Shown here piece by piece: positions 32,820-42,124 of a stretch of 64,000 bases of DNA. A program made the position numbers and the translations under genes. The notes under the pieces are model-generated. The model was given only the letters and a program-made list of their open reading frames with translations. It searched no databases and was not told the origin of the DNA. Source of the stretch: Ruminococcus sp. Its GTDB lineage: Bacteria > Bacillota > Clostridia > Oscillospirales > Ruminococcaceae. The stretch covers positions 41,353 to 105,352 of the forward strand of contig JAFVFL010000007.1 in assembly GCA_017475555.1 (NCBI GenBank), in the 5' to 3' direction. How positions within the stretch are numbered: position 1 is the first letter of the stretch; each line of letters opens with the position of its first letter.

Positions 32820-35186
32820 ATGAAGCTGAAAAAGGTGGCTGCGGTGCTGTCCGCAGCGGCAATGTCCGCAGGTATGCTCTCGGCAATGCCTGCACCGGCA
32901 ACAGTAAATGCTGCCGGAAGCTACAACTACGCTGAGGCACTCCAGAAGTCAATGTTCTTCTATGAGGTGCAGCAGGCAGGAATACTGCCGGATTGGAATG
33001 AGGTAACATGGCGTGCCGACTCAATGGTCAAGGAGGACGGTACTCCCTCCGACGTCGTTGACGGCGGCTGGTTCGACGCAGGTGACCACTACAAGTTCAC
33101 GCTCACCAATGCCTACTCCGCATCAGTCCTTGCATGGGGCTATATCCAGTACAAGGACGCAGTTGACAAGGCTGGTCTCGGCGAGCTTTACAGAAACAAC
33201 GTGCAGTGGGGTATCGACTATGTACTTGGCTGCGATCTCGGCGACGGCACTATGATAGGAACTATCGGTGACAGTGATGACCACGTTGTATGGTGCAGTG
33301 CTGAGGTATATATGAGAAAGCACAAGCTCAAGTTCGGCGACGAGGAAAGACCCTACGATGTCATAACCGATTCGACAACGCTTGCTCTCTCCGCAGCAGC
33401 TCTTGCACAGGGCTATATCATCTTCAAGGAGGAGCAGCCTGACAAGGCAGCTGAGTACCTCAAGCACGCAAAGAGCCTCTTCGAGGCAGCTGATAAGGTA
33501 CGCAGCAATGAGGATCAGGGAGTCCAGAAGAATTTCTACCCGACAACTACATGGGTAGATGACCTTATGTACGCAGCAAACTGGCTCTATATGGCTACAA
33601 ACGACACAAGCTACCTCGACAAGTGCGAGAGCGACTATATCCCGAATTTCCCGCTTGAGAACCAGTCCACCGACAAGAAGTACACATGGGGCTTCTGCTG
33701 GGACGACACTACTCAGGGTGCGGCACTCCTCTATGCTATAAATACCGGCAAGCAGGAGTGGATAGACCACATCTCACGCCACATCAAATACTGGATGAAC
33801 GAGGATACAAAAGCGTTCAGTGCGGGCTATACTCCCGACGGGCTTGCTTACCTCATGCAGTGGGGTTCACTCCGTCATGCAGCAAATACCGCATGGATAG
33901 CAAAGCTTGCTTGCGACACTATTTTCAAGGACGACGCTGCACTTTCCACAAAGTATAATACCTGGGCTGACGGACAGATGAATTATATGTTCGGCGACAA
34001 CGCTCTCGGTCTGAGCTATGTCCTCGGCATGGGCGACAAGAATCCGACGGCTATCCACCACAGAACGGCTTCCGGTATACACGATGACCACTGGAACGAG
34101 CTTGGTCAGGAATCCGGCGGTGAAGAGGGCTGGCAGACTGAGTATGCACATACTCTCTATGGCGCACTCATCGGCGGCCCTAATCAGGCTGGCGAATACG
34201 GCGACGTAAAGGTATCTGACTATCAGTATTCAGAGGTTGCTATCGACTACAACGCCGGCTACACTGCTGCACTCTGTGCTCTTATCGACGAGAACGGCGG
34301 CACTCCGCTTGCAGACTTCCCGCCGACAGAGACTCCTACATGGCCTGAGTGGGAGGTATCCGCAACACTCAACGGCAGCGGCGACAGCTACACCGAGATC
34401 AAGGCGTGGGCTATGAACCACACTGCATGGCCGGCAAGAGTTGCAGAGAATATCTCATATCGCTACTACTTCGACGTTTCTGAGGTGCTTAAGGGCGGAC
34501 TTTCAATAGACGACATCACGGTCAAGAGCAATTCTCAGCAGTACCAGGAGGGCGAGCAGGGCTATGCAACTGTTTCAGGTCCTTATAAGTACGACGGCGA
34601 CCCGTCCGGAAACACCTACTACGCACTCATTCATTTCGAGGACGGCAGAGCTATACAGCCGACCGGACAGAGCGAGCACAGAGACGAGGTACAGTTCCGT
34701 ATCTCGATACCGGACGCAGTAAACGGTCAGTCTACAAAGGGTGCGTGGGATCCGTCGAATGACTACTCCTACGAGGGTATCGAGCCGAATGCTGACCTGA
34801 AGAAGGAGTCCTCACTCAACGAGCATATCACGATGTACGTTGACGATGTACTGGTATGGGGAACTGAGCCGGACGGCACGACACCTGATGATGTAGAGCC
34901 GACAACCAAGCCAACTACCCCGGAAACAACTGCCACAACAGCTGCCACGACTACATCACCTTCCGGAAAGGCTCTCTACGGCGATGCGAATGAGGACAGC
35001 AAGGTCAACATGGCGGACGTTGTAGCGGTGCTCCAGTCGCTTGCGAACGAGGAGAAGTATCCTATCACCGAGCAGGGCAAGATCAACGCAGATGTTGACG
35101 GAGAAGTTGGAATTACCGGCAATGATGCGATCTGGATAACACGCTATGATGCAGGCGAGATAAAGGTATTCCCGGTAGAGGGTTAA
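32820..35186 (+). CDS. Dockerin-bearing GH9 cellulase with CBM3c-like module
   Basis: 788 residues. Signal peptide (about 1-32, cut after VNAA); GH9 catalytic domain (about 36-490) with DAGDH (nucleophile-water Asp), HHRTASG and the acid Glu in SEVAIDYNAGY; a CBM3c-like beta-sandwich (about 505-690), the theme-B arrangement of processive endoglucanases; a Thr-rich linker; and a C-terminal dockerin (about 720-788) with repeats GDANEDSKVNMADVVAVLQ and DVDGEVGITGNDAIWI. It should hydrolyse cellulose while bound to a scaffoldin. It has its own promoter and terminator. Confidence 0.95.
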   Translation: MKLKKVAAVLSAAAMSAGMLSAMPAPATVNAAGSYNYAEALQKSMFFYEVQQAGILPDWNEVTWRADSMVKEDGTPSDVVDGGWFDAGDHYKFTLTNAYSASVLAWGYIQYKDAVDKAGLGELYRNNVQWGIDYVLGCDLGDGTMIGTIGDSDDHVVWCSAEVYMRKHKLKFGDEERPYDVITDSTTLALSAAALAQGYIIFKEEQPDKAAEYLKHAKSLFEAADKVRSNEDQGVQKNFYPTTTWVDDLMYAANWLYMATNDTSYLDKCESDYIPNFPLENQSTDKKYTWGFCWDDTTQGAALLYAINTGKQEWIDHISRHIKYWMNEDTKAFSAGYTPDGLAYLMQWGSLRHAANTAWIAKLACDTIFKDDAALSTKYNTWADGQMNYMFGDNALGLSYVLGMGDKNPTAIHHRTASGIHDDHWNELGQESGGEEGWQTEYAHTLYGALIGGPNQAGEYGDVKVSDYQYSEVAIDYNAGYTAALCALIDENGGTPLADFPPTETPTWPEWEVSATLNGSGDSYTEIKAWAMNHTAWPARVAENISYRYYFDVSEVLKGGLSIDDITVKSNSQQYQEGEQGYATVSGPYKYDGDPSGNTYYALIHFEDGRAIQPTGQSEHRDEVQFRISIPDAVNGQSTKGAWDPSNDYSYEGIEPNADLKKESSLNEHITMYVDDVLVWGTEPDGTTPDDVEPTTKPTTPETTATTAATTTSPSGKALYGDANEDSKVNMADVVAVLQSLANEEKYPITEQGKINADVDGEVGITGNDAIWITRYDAGEIKVFPVEG

Positions 35187-35203
35187 TCAATTCATAATTT
35201 ATT

Positions 35204-35238
35204 CATAAAGGGAGATTCGTCTCCCTTTATTTATTTTT
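35204..35238 (+). terminator. Rho-independent terminator
   Basis: AAAGGGAGA-TTCG-TCTCCCTTT followed by ATTTATTTTT, after the first GH9 gene. Confidence 0.88.
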
Positions 35239-35307
35239 ACTAATTGTATATTGTACACAAAAAAAGGATAGGCTAATTAGGAGAATGCACGAATTTCCAA
35301 AAAACTA

Positions 35308-35336
35308 TTTACTTTTTTAAGCGAATATACTATAAT
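35308..35336 (+). promoter_or_regulatory. Promoter of the second GH9 cellulase
   Basis: TTTACT (35308-35313), 17 nt, TATAAT (35331-35336); start predicted near 35343. Confidence 0.68.
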
Positions 35337-35340
35337 GATT

Positions 35341-35500
35341 ATGATAAGTGAAATCTGGGTGCGGGCTTTATGCCGGGACTGTGAAAGGCTTGTGAGAGCC
35401 TGCCGCAGCACGATAAAGCTACAGGCTTATCATACGTAAAAGCATGATATAACCGCAGTGTATGCACTGGCACTGCGTTATAATTTAAAAAATATCAGGG
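35341..35500 (+). promoter_or_regulatory. Highly structured 5' leader of the second GH9 cellulase
   Basis: From the predicted transcript start, ATGATAAG (35341) pairs with CTTATCAT (35427-35434), closing about 95 nt that contain GCTTTAT/ATAAAGC and AGGCT/AGCCT stems. A second hairpin TATAACCGCAGTG/CACTGCGTTATA (35448-35482, one bulged C) ends about 20 nt before GGGAGGG. No known riboswitch consensus was matched. Confidence 0.6.
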
Positions 35501-35511
35501 AGGGTATTTCA

Positions 35512-38500
35512 ATGCACAAGAAAATTGCAAAGGGCATTACCGGCGGTCTTGCAGCTGCTGCTATGCTCGCAACTTCAGCACTCGCTTATATGCCTATGAG
35601 CGCTGATGCAGGAAGCTGTATTGGACAGACCGATTTCGACAACGGCGTTGGTCTTCCGTGGCATACCTGCGTAACAAACCCGGCAACACAGGAGTTCAAG
35701 ATCGAGGATGGTGCTTACATCTGTAAGATCACTAACCCCGGCGGTGCAGACCGCGGCGGTGACTCCAGATGGGACTGCCAGTTCAGACACAGAAGCCTTC
35801 ACATCGAGTCAGGTCACACCTACACGATCAGCTTCGATGTCAATTCTTCCGCAGACGGAGAGCTTCATACACATATCGCTGACCTCAAGGGAACAAGTCC
35901 GGTATGGCTTAATGCTCACCAGGGTGAACAGGCATACGGTTTCAGCAGTACGTGTCCGGACGGACATACACATACCTCCAACAGTGGTAACCTCGCTATA
36001 AAGAAGGGTGACAACCACTTCGAGGGAACATTCACTGCAACTTCAACTCTTGAGGTAGCTGAGTGGGCATTCCACTACGGCGGTGCTGGTGAGTGGCAGA
36101 GCAACGACTGCTTCCCGGTAGACACAGTTCTCAAGTTCGACAACATGAAGCTTGAGTGTACTACCTGCGGTGATACATACAAGGACGAGACTTCTACACC
36201 TTGTCTCTGGGATCCTACCAATGAGCTCGGCGTTGTTACTCCGAGAAGTGACGTTCGTATAAACCAGGTAGGCTACTTCCCGAACATGGTAAAGAAGGCT
36301 ACATACGCTACAGACAGCAAGATCTCACCTGTTGACTGGGAGCTTCGCAAGGCTGACGGCACTGTTGTTCTCAGCGGAAAGACCGAGGACGGCGGTTACG
36401 ATGAGGATGCAGGCGAGTATGTACAGATAATCGACTTTACTGATACCTATGATGAGGTCGGCGACGGCTACTACATCTGGGTAAATGATACATCAAATGT
36501 ATGGACAAATCCTAAGACCGGCGTTAAGTACAATATGTATGAGAGCCACCCGTTCAGCATAGGCGTTAAGGCTTATGACGGAATACTCAGGGACGCTCTT
36601 AACTACTACTATCAGAACCGCTCCGGTATGGATATCGAGACTGCGTACATCACCTCCTACAACGAGAACGATACCAAGAAGAACGAGGACGGAAAGTCCG
36701 GAATCGACAAGCTCGCTCATCAGGGCGGTCACGCTCCTTCAGATATAGCTTATGTTCAGCCTGAGTGGGTAAAGTCCTATGGACAGACGTTCGATGGTGA
36801 CGAAACCTATCCGATAGATGGTGTCGGCGGCTGGTACGACGCTGGTGACCACGGTAAGTACGTTGTTAACGGCGGTATCTCTGTATGGACTCTTCAGAAT
36901 ATGTATGAGTTCGCTAAGAAGAACGGCAAGGACAGCAAGTTCGCTGACGGTAACGCAATGACCATTCCTCAGAGCTATAGTGTCGGCAACATCAGCTTCA
37001 GCGGTACAGGCAAGCCTGATATCCTCGACGAGGCAAGAGTTGAGCTTGAGTGGATGTTCAACATGATAGTTTCCTCAAAGGATCCTCACTGGGGTACTAA
37101 GTATGAGGGATTTGTTTACCACAAGCTCCACGACCACAAGTGGACTGGTCTTGCTACCAAGCCTTACGATTACAAGGAAGAGTGGGGCACAACTCGTATA
37201 GTTAAGCCTCCGACGTATGCAGCTACATTCAACATGATCGCTTGTGCTGCACAGGCTGCTCGTCTCTGGAAGGGCATTGACGATGATTTCGCTAACAGAT
37301 GCCTTGAAATAGCTGAGTCTTCCTACAAGGCTGTTAAGAAGTATGAGTCCAGCTGGAAGATCAAGGAGGGTTCATGGGAGACTGATCCTATGTTCGCACC
37401 TCTCGATCAGGCTATCGGCGGCGGCGGCTACGGTGACTCCTATGTACAGGACGACGCTTACTGGGCAGCTTGCGAGCTCTTCGCTACAACTGGTTCAGAC
37501 ACATACTACAACGACCTCAAGAGCTACAGCAACGAGAACGACTCAACCGGCAAGGATAAGGCATTCAGCCTTACAACAAACCTCGGCGGCGGTGAGAACA
37601 ACGGCTCATTCAGCTCATTCAACTGGGGCTGCACAGCTGGTCTTGGTACTCTCACACTTTACCTCAGCGACAAGACATCTGCTGCTGATAAGGCAACCAT
37701 CGAGAAGGCTATCGTTTCTGCTGCTGACACATATCTCGATCAGATGAGCTCATCCGGAATGGGTATTCCTTACAAGGGAGCTACATTCAGCGATCCTATT
37801 AACATCGGCGTAGGCGTTGAGGTTACTGGTTACGAGTGGGGTTCAAACTCCTTCGTTCTCAACAACTCTGTTGTTATGGCTTATGCTTACGACATCGAGG
37901 GTACAAATGAGTACATCTCCGGTGTTACTGAGGCTATGGACTACATCTTCGGACGTAACGGAAATGGCTTCTCATATGTAACCGGCTACGGTACATACCA
38001 CGAGCAGAATCCTCACCACAGATACTGGTCTTACGAGCTCGACCACAACTTCCCGATGGCTCCTTCCGGAGTTGTATCAGGCGGCCCTGGTGCTGGACTC
38101 CAGGATCCGTACGTTGGCGGACTCGGCTACAAGAGAGGTTCTGTTCCTTCACAGAAGTGCTTCGTTGACTCTATCGAGGCTTGGTCTGTAAACGAGGTTA
38201 CTATCAACTGGAACGCTCCGTTCGCATGGGTAGTTTCATTCCTTGAGGATGAGGCTGCTGACGCTCCGAGACCTGATGAGGAGCCTTCATCTAAGGACAA
38301 TCTCAAGGTTACTCTCTGGGGTGATGCTAACGTTGACGGAAAGGTAAATATGGCAGACGCAGTTGCAGTTCTCCAGAACCTTGCAAACAGCGAGAAGTAT
38401 CCGATAAGCGACCAGGGTGCTGTTAATGCTGACGTTGTTGACAACGGCGGCTCACTCACCGGTCTTGATGGTATCGCTATCCAGAAGCTCGATGCAGGTG

Positions 38501-38553
38501 TAATACAGCAGGATGACTGCCCGATCACAGCTGATCAGCTTGATTCTTTCTAA
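35512..38553 (+). CDS. Dockerin-bearing GH9 cellulase with N-terminal CBM4-like and Ig-like modules
   Basis: 1013 residues from ATG 35512 (GGGAGGG 8 nt upstream). Order: signal peptide (about 1-33); CBM4/9-like carbohydrate-binding domain (about 35-205); Ig-like CelD_N domain (about 222-320, RINQVGYFPNMVKKATY); GH9 catalytic domain (about 335-905) with GGWYDAGDHGKYV, NPHHRYW and acid Glu in VNEVTINWNAPF; and a dockerin (about 925-1000; GDANVDGKVNMADAVAVLQ and a second repeat). Theme-D type exo/endo-cellulase for the cellulosome. Codons are biased to GCT, GTT and GGT, unlike the preceding GH9 gene, suggesting very high expression. Confidence 0.95.
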   Translation: MHKKIAKGITGGLAAAAMLATSALAYMPMSADAGSCIGQTDFDNGVGLPWHTCVTNPATQEFKIEDGAYICKITNPGGADRGGDSRWDCQFRHRSLHIESGHTYTISFDVNSSADGELHTHIADLKGTSPVWLNAHQGEQAYGFSSTCPDGHTHTSNSGNLAIKKGDNHFEGTFTATSTLEVAEWAFHYGGAGEWQSNDCFPVDTVLKFDNMKLECTTCGDTYKDETSTPCLWDPTNELGVVTPRSDVRINQVGYFPNMVKKATYATDSKISPVDWELRKADGTVVLSGKTEDGGYDEDAGEYVQIIDFTDTYDEVGDGYYIWVNDTSNVWTNPKTGVKYNMYESHPFSIGVKAYDGILRDALNYYYQNRSGMDIETAYITSYNENDTKKNEDGKSGIDKLAHQGGHAPSDIAYVQPEWVKSYGQTFDGDETYPIDGVGGWYDAGDHGKYVVNGGISVWTLQNMYEFAKKNGKDSKFADGNAMTIPQSYSVGNISFSGTGKPDILDEARVELEWMFNMIVSSKDPHWGTKYEGFVYHKLHDHKWTGLATKPYDYKEEWGTTRIVKPPTYAATFNMIACAAQAARLWKGIDDDFANRCLEIAESSYKAVKKYESSWKIKEGSWETDPMFAPLDQAIGGGGYGDSYVQDDAYWAACELFATTGSDTYYNDLKSYSNENDSTGKDKAFSLTTNLGGGENNGSFSSFNWGCTAGLGTLTLYLSDKTSAADKATIEKAIVSAADTYLDQMSSSGMGIPYKGATFSDPINIGVGVEVTGYEWGSNSFVLNNSVVMAYAYDIEGTNEYISGVTEAMDYIFGRNGNGFSYVTGYGTYHEQNPHHRYWSYELDHNFPMAPSGVVSGGPGAGLQDPYVGGLGYKRGSVPSQKCFVDSIEAWSVNEVTINWNAPFAWVVSFLEDEAADAPRPDEEPSSKDNLKVTLWGDANVDGKVNMADAVAVLQNLANSEKYPISDQGAVNADVVDNGGSLTGLDGIAIQKLDAGVIQQDDCPITADQLDSF

Positions 38554-38590
38554 TTAGAAAGCTGTCTTCGGAAAAGTGACGTAATAAACA

Positions 38591-38628
38591 TGGGCTGTAC
38601 GATGAAAGTCGTGCAGCCCATTTCTTAT
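38591..38628 (+). terminator. Rho-independent terminator
   Basis: TGGGCTG..ACGA / TCGT..CAGCCCA stem followed by TTTCTTAT, after the second GH9 gene. Confidence 0.82.
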
Positions 38629-38661
38629 GCCAATTTATAGCCACTCCCCTGCCGTGTACAT

Positions 38662-38692
38662 AAAAAAGCCGCTGTATCAGCGATACAGCGGC
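38662..38692 (-). terminator. Terminator of the rpmG-rplA operon
   Basis: On the minus strand GCCGCTGTAT/ATACAGCGGC followed by six T, 20 nt after the rplA stop. Confidence 0.9.
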
Positions 38693-38711
38693 ATTTTCAG
38701 CGTATTACAGA

Positions 38712-39407
38712 TCAGACACCGTACTTGTTGGTAGCTACCGGAACTCCCGGTCCCATAGTAGATGTAACTGTGCAGCTCTTGAGGTAGGTACCCTTTGCAG
38801 CTGCCGGCTTTGCCTTAACGATAGCCTCCATGAGAGTGCTGAAGTTCTCCTCAAGCTTTGCAGCACCGAATGAAGCCTTGCCGATCGGGCAGTGAATGAT
38901 ATTTGTCTTGTCGAGACGATACTCGATCTTACCAGCCTTAGCATCCTGAACAGCCTTAGCTACGTCAGGTGTAACAGTACCAGCTTTCGGGTTCGGCATA
39001 AGTCCACGGGGTCCGAGAACCTTACCAAGACGTCCAACAACACCCATCATATCAGGTGAAGCAACAACAACGTCGAAATCCATCCAGTTCTCCTTCTGGA
39101 TCCTCTCAACGAGGTCAAGACCGCCGACATAGTCAGCACCAGCAGCCTGAGCTGCCTCATACTTGTCCTCCTTGCAGAAAACGAGTACTCTTACATTCTT
39201 ACCAGTACCATTCGGGAGAACAACTGCTCCTCTAACCTGCTGGTCAGCGTGACGTGAGTCAACACCAAGACGGATATGAGCCTCAACAGTCTCATCGAAC
39301 TTAGCCTTTGCATTCTTGCATACAAGGTCGAGAGCCTCTGCGGACTCGTAAAGCTTGCTATAATCAACAGTCTTTGCACTGTCAACATACTTCTTGCCGT
39401 GTTTCAT
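38712..39407 (-). CDS. rplA: 50S ribosomal protein L1
   Basis: 231 residues, normal length. Forms the L1 stalk near the ribosomal E site. Clear signatures: [14 protein letters not shown] at the start, and [26 protein letters not shown], the invariant L1 motif. ATG follows AGGAGG. Last gene of rpmG-secE-nusG-rplK-rplA; rplJ/rplL do not follow, as a terminator ends the operon. L1 is a known translational repressor in bacteria, and an L1-site look-alike lies in this gene's own leader. Confidence 0.98.
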   Translation of the reverse strand: MKHGKKYVDSAKTVDYSKLYESAEALDLVCKNAKAKFDETVEAHIRLGVDSRHADQQVRGAVVLPNGTGKNVRVLVFCKEDKYEAAQAAGADYVGGLDLVERIQKENWMDFDVVVASPDMMGVVGRLGKVLGPRGLMPNPKAGTVTPDVAKAVQDAKAGKIEYRLDKTNIIHCPIGKASFGAAKLEENFSTLMEAIVKAKPAAAKGTYLKSCTVTSTMGPGVPVATNKYGV

Positions 39408-39426
39408 TATATTTCCTCCTGTTTAA

Positions 39427-39477
39427 GTGGTAATACCGGGATTAATCACACCCGGTTAGCGGAATCTTCCTCCCACC
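39427..39477 (-). promoter_or_regulatory. Putative L1-binding (autoregulatory) site before rplA
   Basis: On the minus strand GGTGGGAGGAAG ... GGTATTACCAC: an outer GTGG/CCAC pairing and an inner CCGGG/CCCGG stem. It copies the conserved L1-binding elements of 23S rRNA (GGTGGGAG opposite ATACCACC) and lies just before the rplA ribosome site. Confidence 0.6.
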
Positions 39478-39515
39478 AAAATAGAATCCTGACGGACAGC
39501 CCGCCATAATTCTTA

Positions 39516-39941
39516 TCAGTCTACGACTACAACGCCCATTGAGCGAGCTGTACCAGCGATCATGCTCATAGCAGCCTCAAGTGAACCAGCGTTCAGGTCA
39601 GGCATCTTCTGCTCAGCGATCTTCTGGATCTGCTCCTTAGTGATATTAGCGACCTTTGTCTTATTCGGAACTCCCGAACCGCTGTTGATGTTGCAAGCCT
39701 TCTTGATAAGAACAGCAGCCGGAGGAGTCTTAGTGATGAAAGTAAACGAGCGGTCAGCATAAACTGTTATAACAACAGGGATTATCATACCGATATCGTT
39801 CTTTGTTCTCTCATTGAACTCCTTGGTGAATGCCATGATGTTTACGCCGTGCTGACCGAGAGCCGGTCCGACAGGCGGTGCAGGAGTAGCCTTTCCTGCT
39901 GCGATCTGAAGCTTAATATAGCCAACTACTTTCTGTGCCAT
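39516..39941 (-). CDS. rplK: 50S ribosomal protein L11
   Basis: 141 residues from ATG 39941 (GGAGGTG 7-8 nt upstream); the frame runs further upstream but that part is leader. It binds 23S rRNA at the GTPase-associated centre. Recognised by [32 protein letters not shown] and the C-terminal [10 protein letters not shown]. Sits between nusG and rplA. Confidence 0.98.
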   Translation of the reverse strand: MAQKVVGYIKLQIAAGKATPAPPVGPALGQHGVNIMAFTKEFNERTKNDIGMIIPVVITVYADRSFTFITKTPPAAVLIKKACNINSGSGVPNKTKVANITKEQIQKIAEQKMPDLNAGSLEAAMSMIAGTARSMGVVVVD

Positions 39942-39961
39942 TGATTCGCACCTCCATAAAT

Positions 39962-40000
39962 GTGGTAACGGCGGGATAAGAATTATTTTATCCCTCCCAC
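39962..40000 (-). promoter_or_regulatory. Putative L1-binding (autoregulatory) site before rplK
   Basis: Minus strand GTGGGAGGGATAA ... CCGTTACCAC: outer GTGG/CCAC and inner GGGATAA/TTATCCC stem, the same plan as the element before rplA, 20 nt ahead of the rplK start. The rest of the 154-nt nusG-rplK gap shows nothing else recognisable. Confidence 0.6.
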
Positions 40001-40095
40001 TGAGCCTTTGCACTGCCAGCAATACAAGCAGCAACACAAGACCCTTTTGACCTTTTGCGGCGGTAAAGATCTCGCCGCTGCCCGGCATTACCGGG

Positions 40096-40623
40096 TCAAT
40101 CCACCTTAACTACCTGAGTAATAGGCAGCGTAGTGGGTGTATCTCTTCCGAACATCGAGACGAGAACGTCCACAGTCCGGTTTTCCAGATCGATACCCTG
40201 AACGACTCCGATAAATCCGTCCATAGCTGTACCGTTTATCTGTACCCTGTCGCCGACCTTGAAATCGACCTCAACAGAGGACGACAGCTCAATGCCGAAG
40301 AGCTTCTCCACCTCTGCATCAGTAAGCGGAGTAGGCTCAGAGGCAGGCCCTACGAAGCCTGTACAGCCTCTGGTATTTCTGACGATATACCATGAATCAT
40401 CAGTAACGATCATCTTGATCAGAACGTAGCTCGGGAAGGTCTTACGTTCGACCTGTTTGCTTTTACCGTCGGTGATCTCAGTCACCATTTCGGTTGGAAC
40501 TCTGACCTCCTGGATAAGATCATGAAGCTTACGGTTCTCGACGACCTTGAGTATATTCTGGGCAACCTTGTTTTCGTAACCTGAATAGGTGTGGACGACG
40601 TACCAATTTGCTGCTTCTGGCAT
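40096..40623 (-). CDS. nusG: Transcription termination/antitermination protein NusG
   Basis: 175 residues: NGN domain ([18 protein letters not shown], with FPSYVLIKM) and a C-terminal KOW domain ([20 protein letters not shown]). Binds RNA polymerase to modulate pausing and couples to ribosomes. Lies between secE and rplK in the classic order. Confidence 0.98.
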   Translation of the reverse strand: MPEAANWYVVHTYSGYENKVAQNILKVVENRKLHDLIQEVRVPTEMVTEITDGKSKQVERKTFPSYVLIKMIVTDDSWYIVRNTRGCTGFVGPASEPTPLTDAEVEKLFGIELSSSVEVDFKVGDRVQINGTAMDGFIGVVQGIDLENRTVDVLVSMFGRDTPTTLPITQVVKVD

Positions 40624-40651
40624 TTAAAATCCTCCTGAATCTCAGATTTCC

Positions 40652-41047
40652 TCAGCGATAGATAAGACGCATGAGTGCGAGGAAGCCCTCATCGAGCAGT
40701 CCGACCAGCACAGCGGAAGCCACTACCACAGCAAGCACGACAGACGTGTTGGTGATGACGGTCTCCTTTGACGGCCAGACGACCTTTTTGAACTCAATAC
40801 GCAGATCCTTGAACCACTTAGCGACCTTGTTAGGCTCCTTCTTCTTGGCAGCTGCCTCCTTCTCGGCTTTCTTTGCAGCCTTTTCAGCAGCCTTGCGAGC
40901 CTTCTCCTCTGCCCTTGCAGCCTCATCAGCGGCAGCATCAGCAAGCTCGTCCTCAGAGGTCTCTACAGCCTCCTCAGCGGCATCGAGGAGCTCCTCAGCC
41001 GGAGTGTCCTTGGGATTTTTCTTAGAAGTATCCTTGTTCTTAGCCAT
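40652..41047 (-). CDS. secE: Preprotein translocase subunit SecE
   Basis: 131 residues, longer than the usual 60-75 because of a Lys/Glu/Ala-rich cytoplasmic extension (about 1-72). The core is at the C-terminus: amphipathic KWFKDLRIEFKKVVWPSKE (the conserved SecE motif) then one membrane helix (about 103-125). Partner of SecY in the translocon. Order rpmG-secE-nusG supports the call. Confidence 0.95.
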   Translation of the reverse strand: MAKNKDTSKKNPKDTPAEELLDAAEEAVETSEDELADAAADEAARAEEKARKAAEKAAKKAEKEAAAKKKEPNKVAKWFKDLRIEFKKVVWPSKETVITNTSVVLAVVVASAVLVGLLDEGFLALMRLIYR

Positions 41048-41062
41048 TAATACTCCCTCCGC

Positions 41063-41212
41063 TTACTTTGTTTCCTTGTGAAGAGTGTGCTTGCGGCAGA
41101 ACTTGCAATGCTTCATCATTTCGATTCTGTCCGGATCATTCTTCTTGTTCTTCTTGGAAACATAGTTCCTCTGCTTGCACTCAGTGCAGGCTAATGTGAT
41201 CTTGACTCTCAT
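41063..41212 (-). CDS. rpmG: 50S ribosomal protein L33
   Basis: A 49-residue gene read directly from the minus strand: [12 protein letters not shown] start, [11 protein letters not shown], and a second zinc pair CKFC, giving four cysteines (the zinc-binding form). CAGGAGG precedes the ATG at 41212. First gene of the secE-nusG-rplK-rplA operon. Confidence 0.95.
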   Translation of the reverse strand: MRVKITLACTECKQRNYVSKKNKKNDPDRIEMMKHCKFCRKHTLHKETK

Positions 41213-41323
41213 TTCGGCACCTCCTGAATTATTACTTCTCCTTTGCCGGTCGCCCGGACGGAGATAGGTTGATTTGCCTCCCTCGTCAGGGACAAAAAAA
41301 TAAACCCCATACGAGGTAATAAC

Positions 41324-41352
41324 ATTATATCACATTATTTTTGCCTTGTCAA
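41324..41352 (-). promoter_or_regulatory. Consensus promoter of the rpmG-rplA operon
   Basis: Minus strand TTGACA (41347-41352), 17 nt, TGA-TATAAT (41324-41329). The leader of about 105 nt contains CCTCGT/ACGAGG pairing. Confidence 0.88.
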
Positions 41353-41399
41353 GGGATTTTTTGATTTTTCTCTGAATTATACGTGCGAAAAATTTCCCC

Positions 41400-41428
41400 T
41401 TTACAAACCGGGCAAAAAATGATATAAT
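41400..41428 (+). promoter_or_regulatory. Promoter of plsY
   Basis: TTTACA (41400-41405), 17 nt, TGA-TATAAT (41423-41428), divergent from the ribosomal operon promoter about 50 bp away. Confidence 0.82.
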
Positions 41429-41476
41429 AAACAAGTAAGGAATATAATAGATAATATACATAAAAGGGAGGAAAAG

Positions 41477-42112
41477 ATGCAGATAATAATGAGTCTTGTG
41501 ATAGGGTATCTCATCGGCGGGATAAATCCGGCATACATTATTTCCCGGATAAGAGGCTTTGATATCCGGGACAGAGGCTCCGGCAACGCCGGTGCTTCAA
41601 ACGTAGTTATCACTATGGGCAAGAAGGCTGGTGCGTTCACAGCTTTGTTCGATATCAGCAAGGGTGCAGCTGCGGCTCTCATCGCTGCGGCACTGTTTCC
41701 TCAGCTCCGTGCAGCAAAAATAATCTCCGGCTCTGCCTGTATTCTCGGACATATTTTCCCCGCACTCATGCACTTCCACGGCGGAAAGGGGCTTGCCTCC
41801 CTCGCCGGGGTCATTATGGCATATGATATGAGATTCTTTGTGATACTCCTCACTATCGAGGCTGTGATCGGGCTCTGGATAGACTATGTGTGCGTTGTGC
41901 CAATGTCCGGCTCGGTGATATTCACTGTGTTCTACGCCCTTACCTCCGGCGATCCGGTCGGTACCCTCTGTCTTGCTGTGGCTGCGGTCGTAATGCAGTT
42001 CAGGCACATTGAAAATCTAAAGCGGATACAAAACGGCACTGAGGCACATATCAGCTTCCTGTGGCGTAAGGACAAGGAGCTTGACAGGATAAAGAAGAAC
42101 ACGAGTACATAA
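41477..42112 (+). CDS. plsY: Acyl-phosphate:glycerol-3-phosphate acyltransferase PlsY
   Basis: 211-residue integral membrane enzyme that acylates glycerol-3-phosphate to start phospholipid synthesis. Conserved motifs: GGINPAYII, RGSGNAGASN (substrate loop) and HFHGGKGLAS, with about five membrane helices. GGGAGG precedes ATG 41477. gpsA, which makes its substrate, is 2 kb away on the other strand. Confidence 0.93.
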   Translation: MQIIMSLVIGYLIGGINPAYIISRIRGFDIRDRGSGNAGASNVVITMGKKAGAFTALFDISKGAAAALIAAALFPQLRAAKIISGSACILGHIFPALMHFHGGKGLASLAGVIMAYDMRFFVILLTIEAVIGLWIDYVCVVPMSGSVIFTVFYALTSGDPVGTLCLAVAAVVMQFRHIENLKRIQNGTEAHISFLWRKDKELDRIKKNTST

Positions 42113-42124
42113 TGACAAAAAAGG

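Noticed and set aside
35341..35440. Cyclic-di-GMP or cobalamin riboswitch before the GH9 gene
   Set aside because: The conserved cores of those classes are absent; only the stems are supported.
38127..38528. Coding region antisense to the dockerin of the second GH9
   Set aside because: Long open frames opposite real genes arise from codon bias here; no ribosome site or domain.
39942..40088. N-terminal extension of rplK
   Set aside because: L11 starts at 39941; the extension covers the structured leader.
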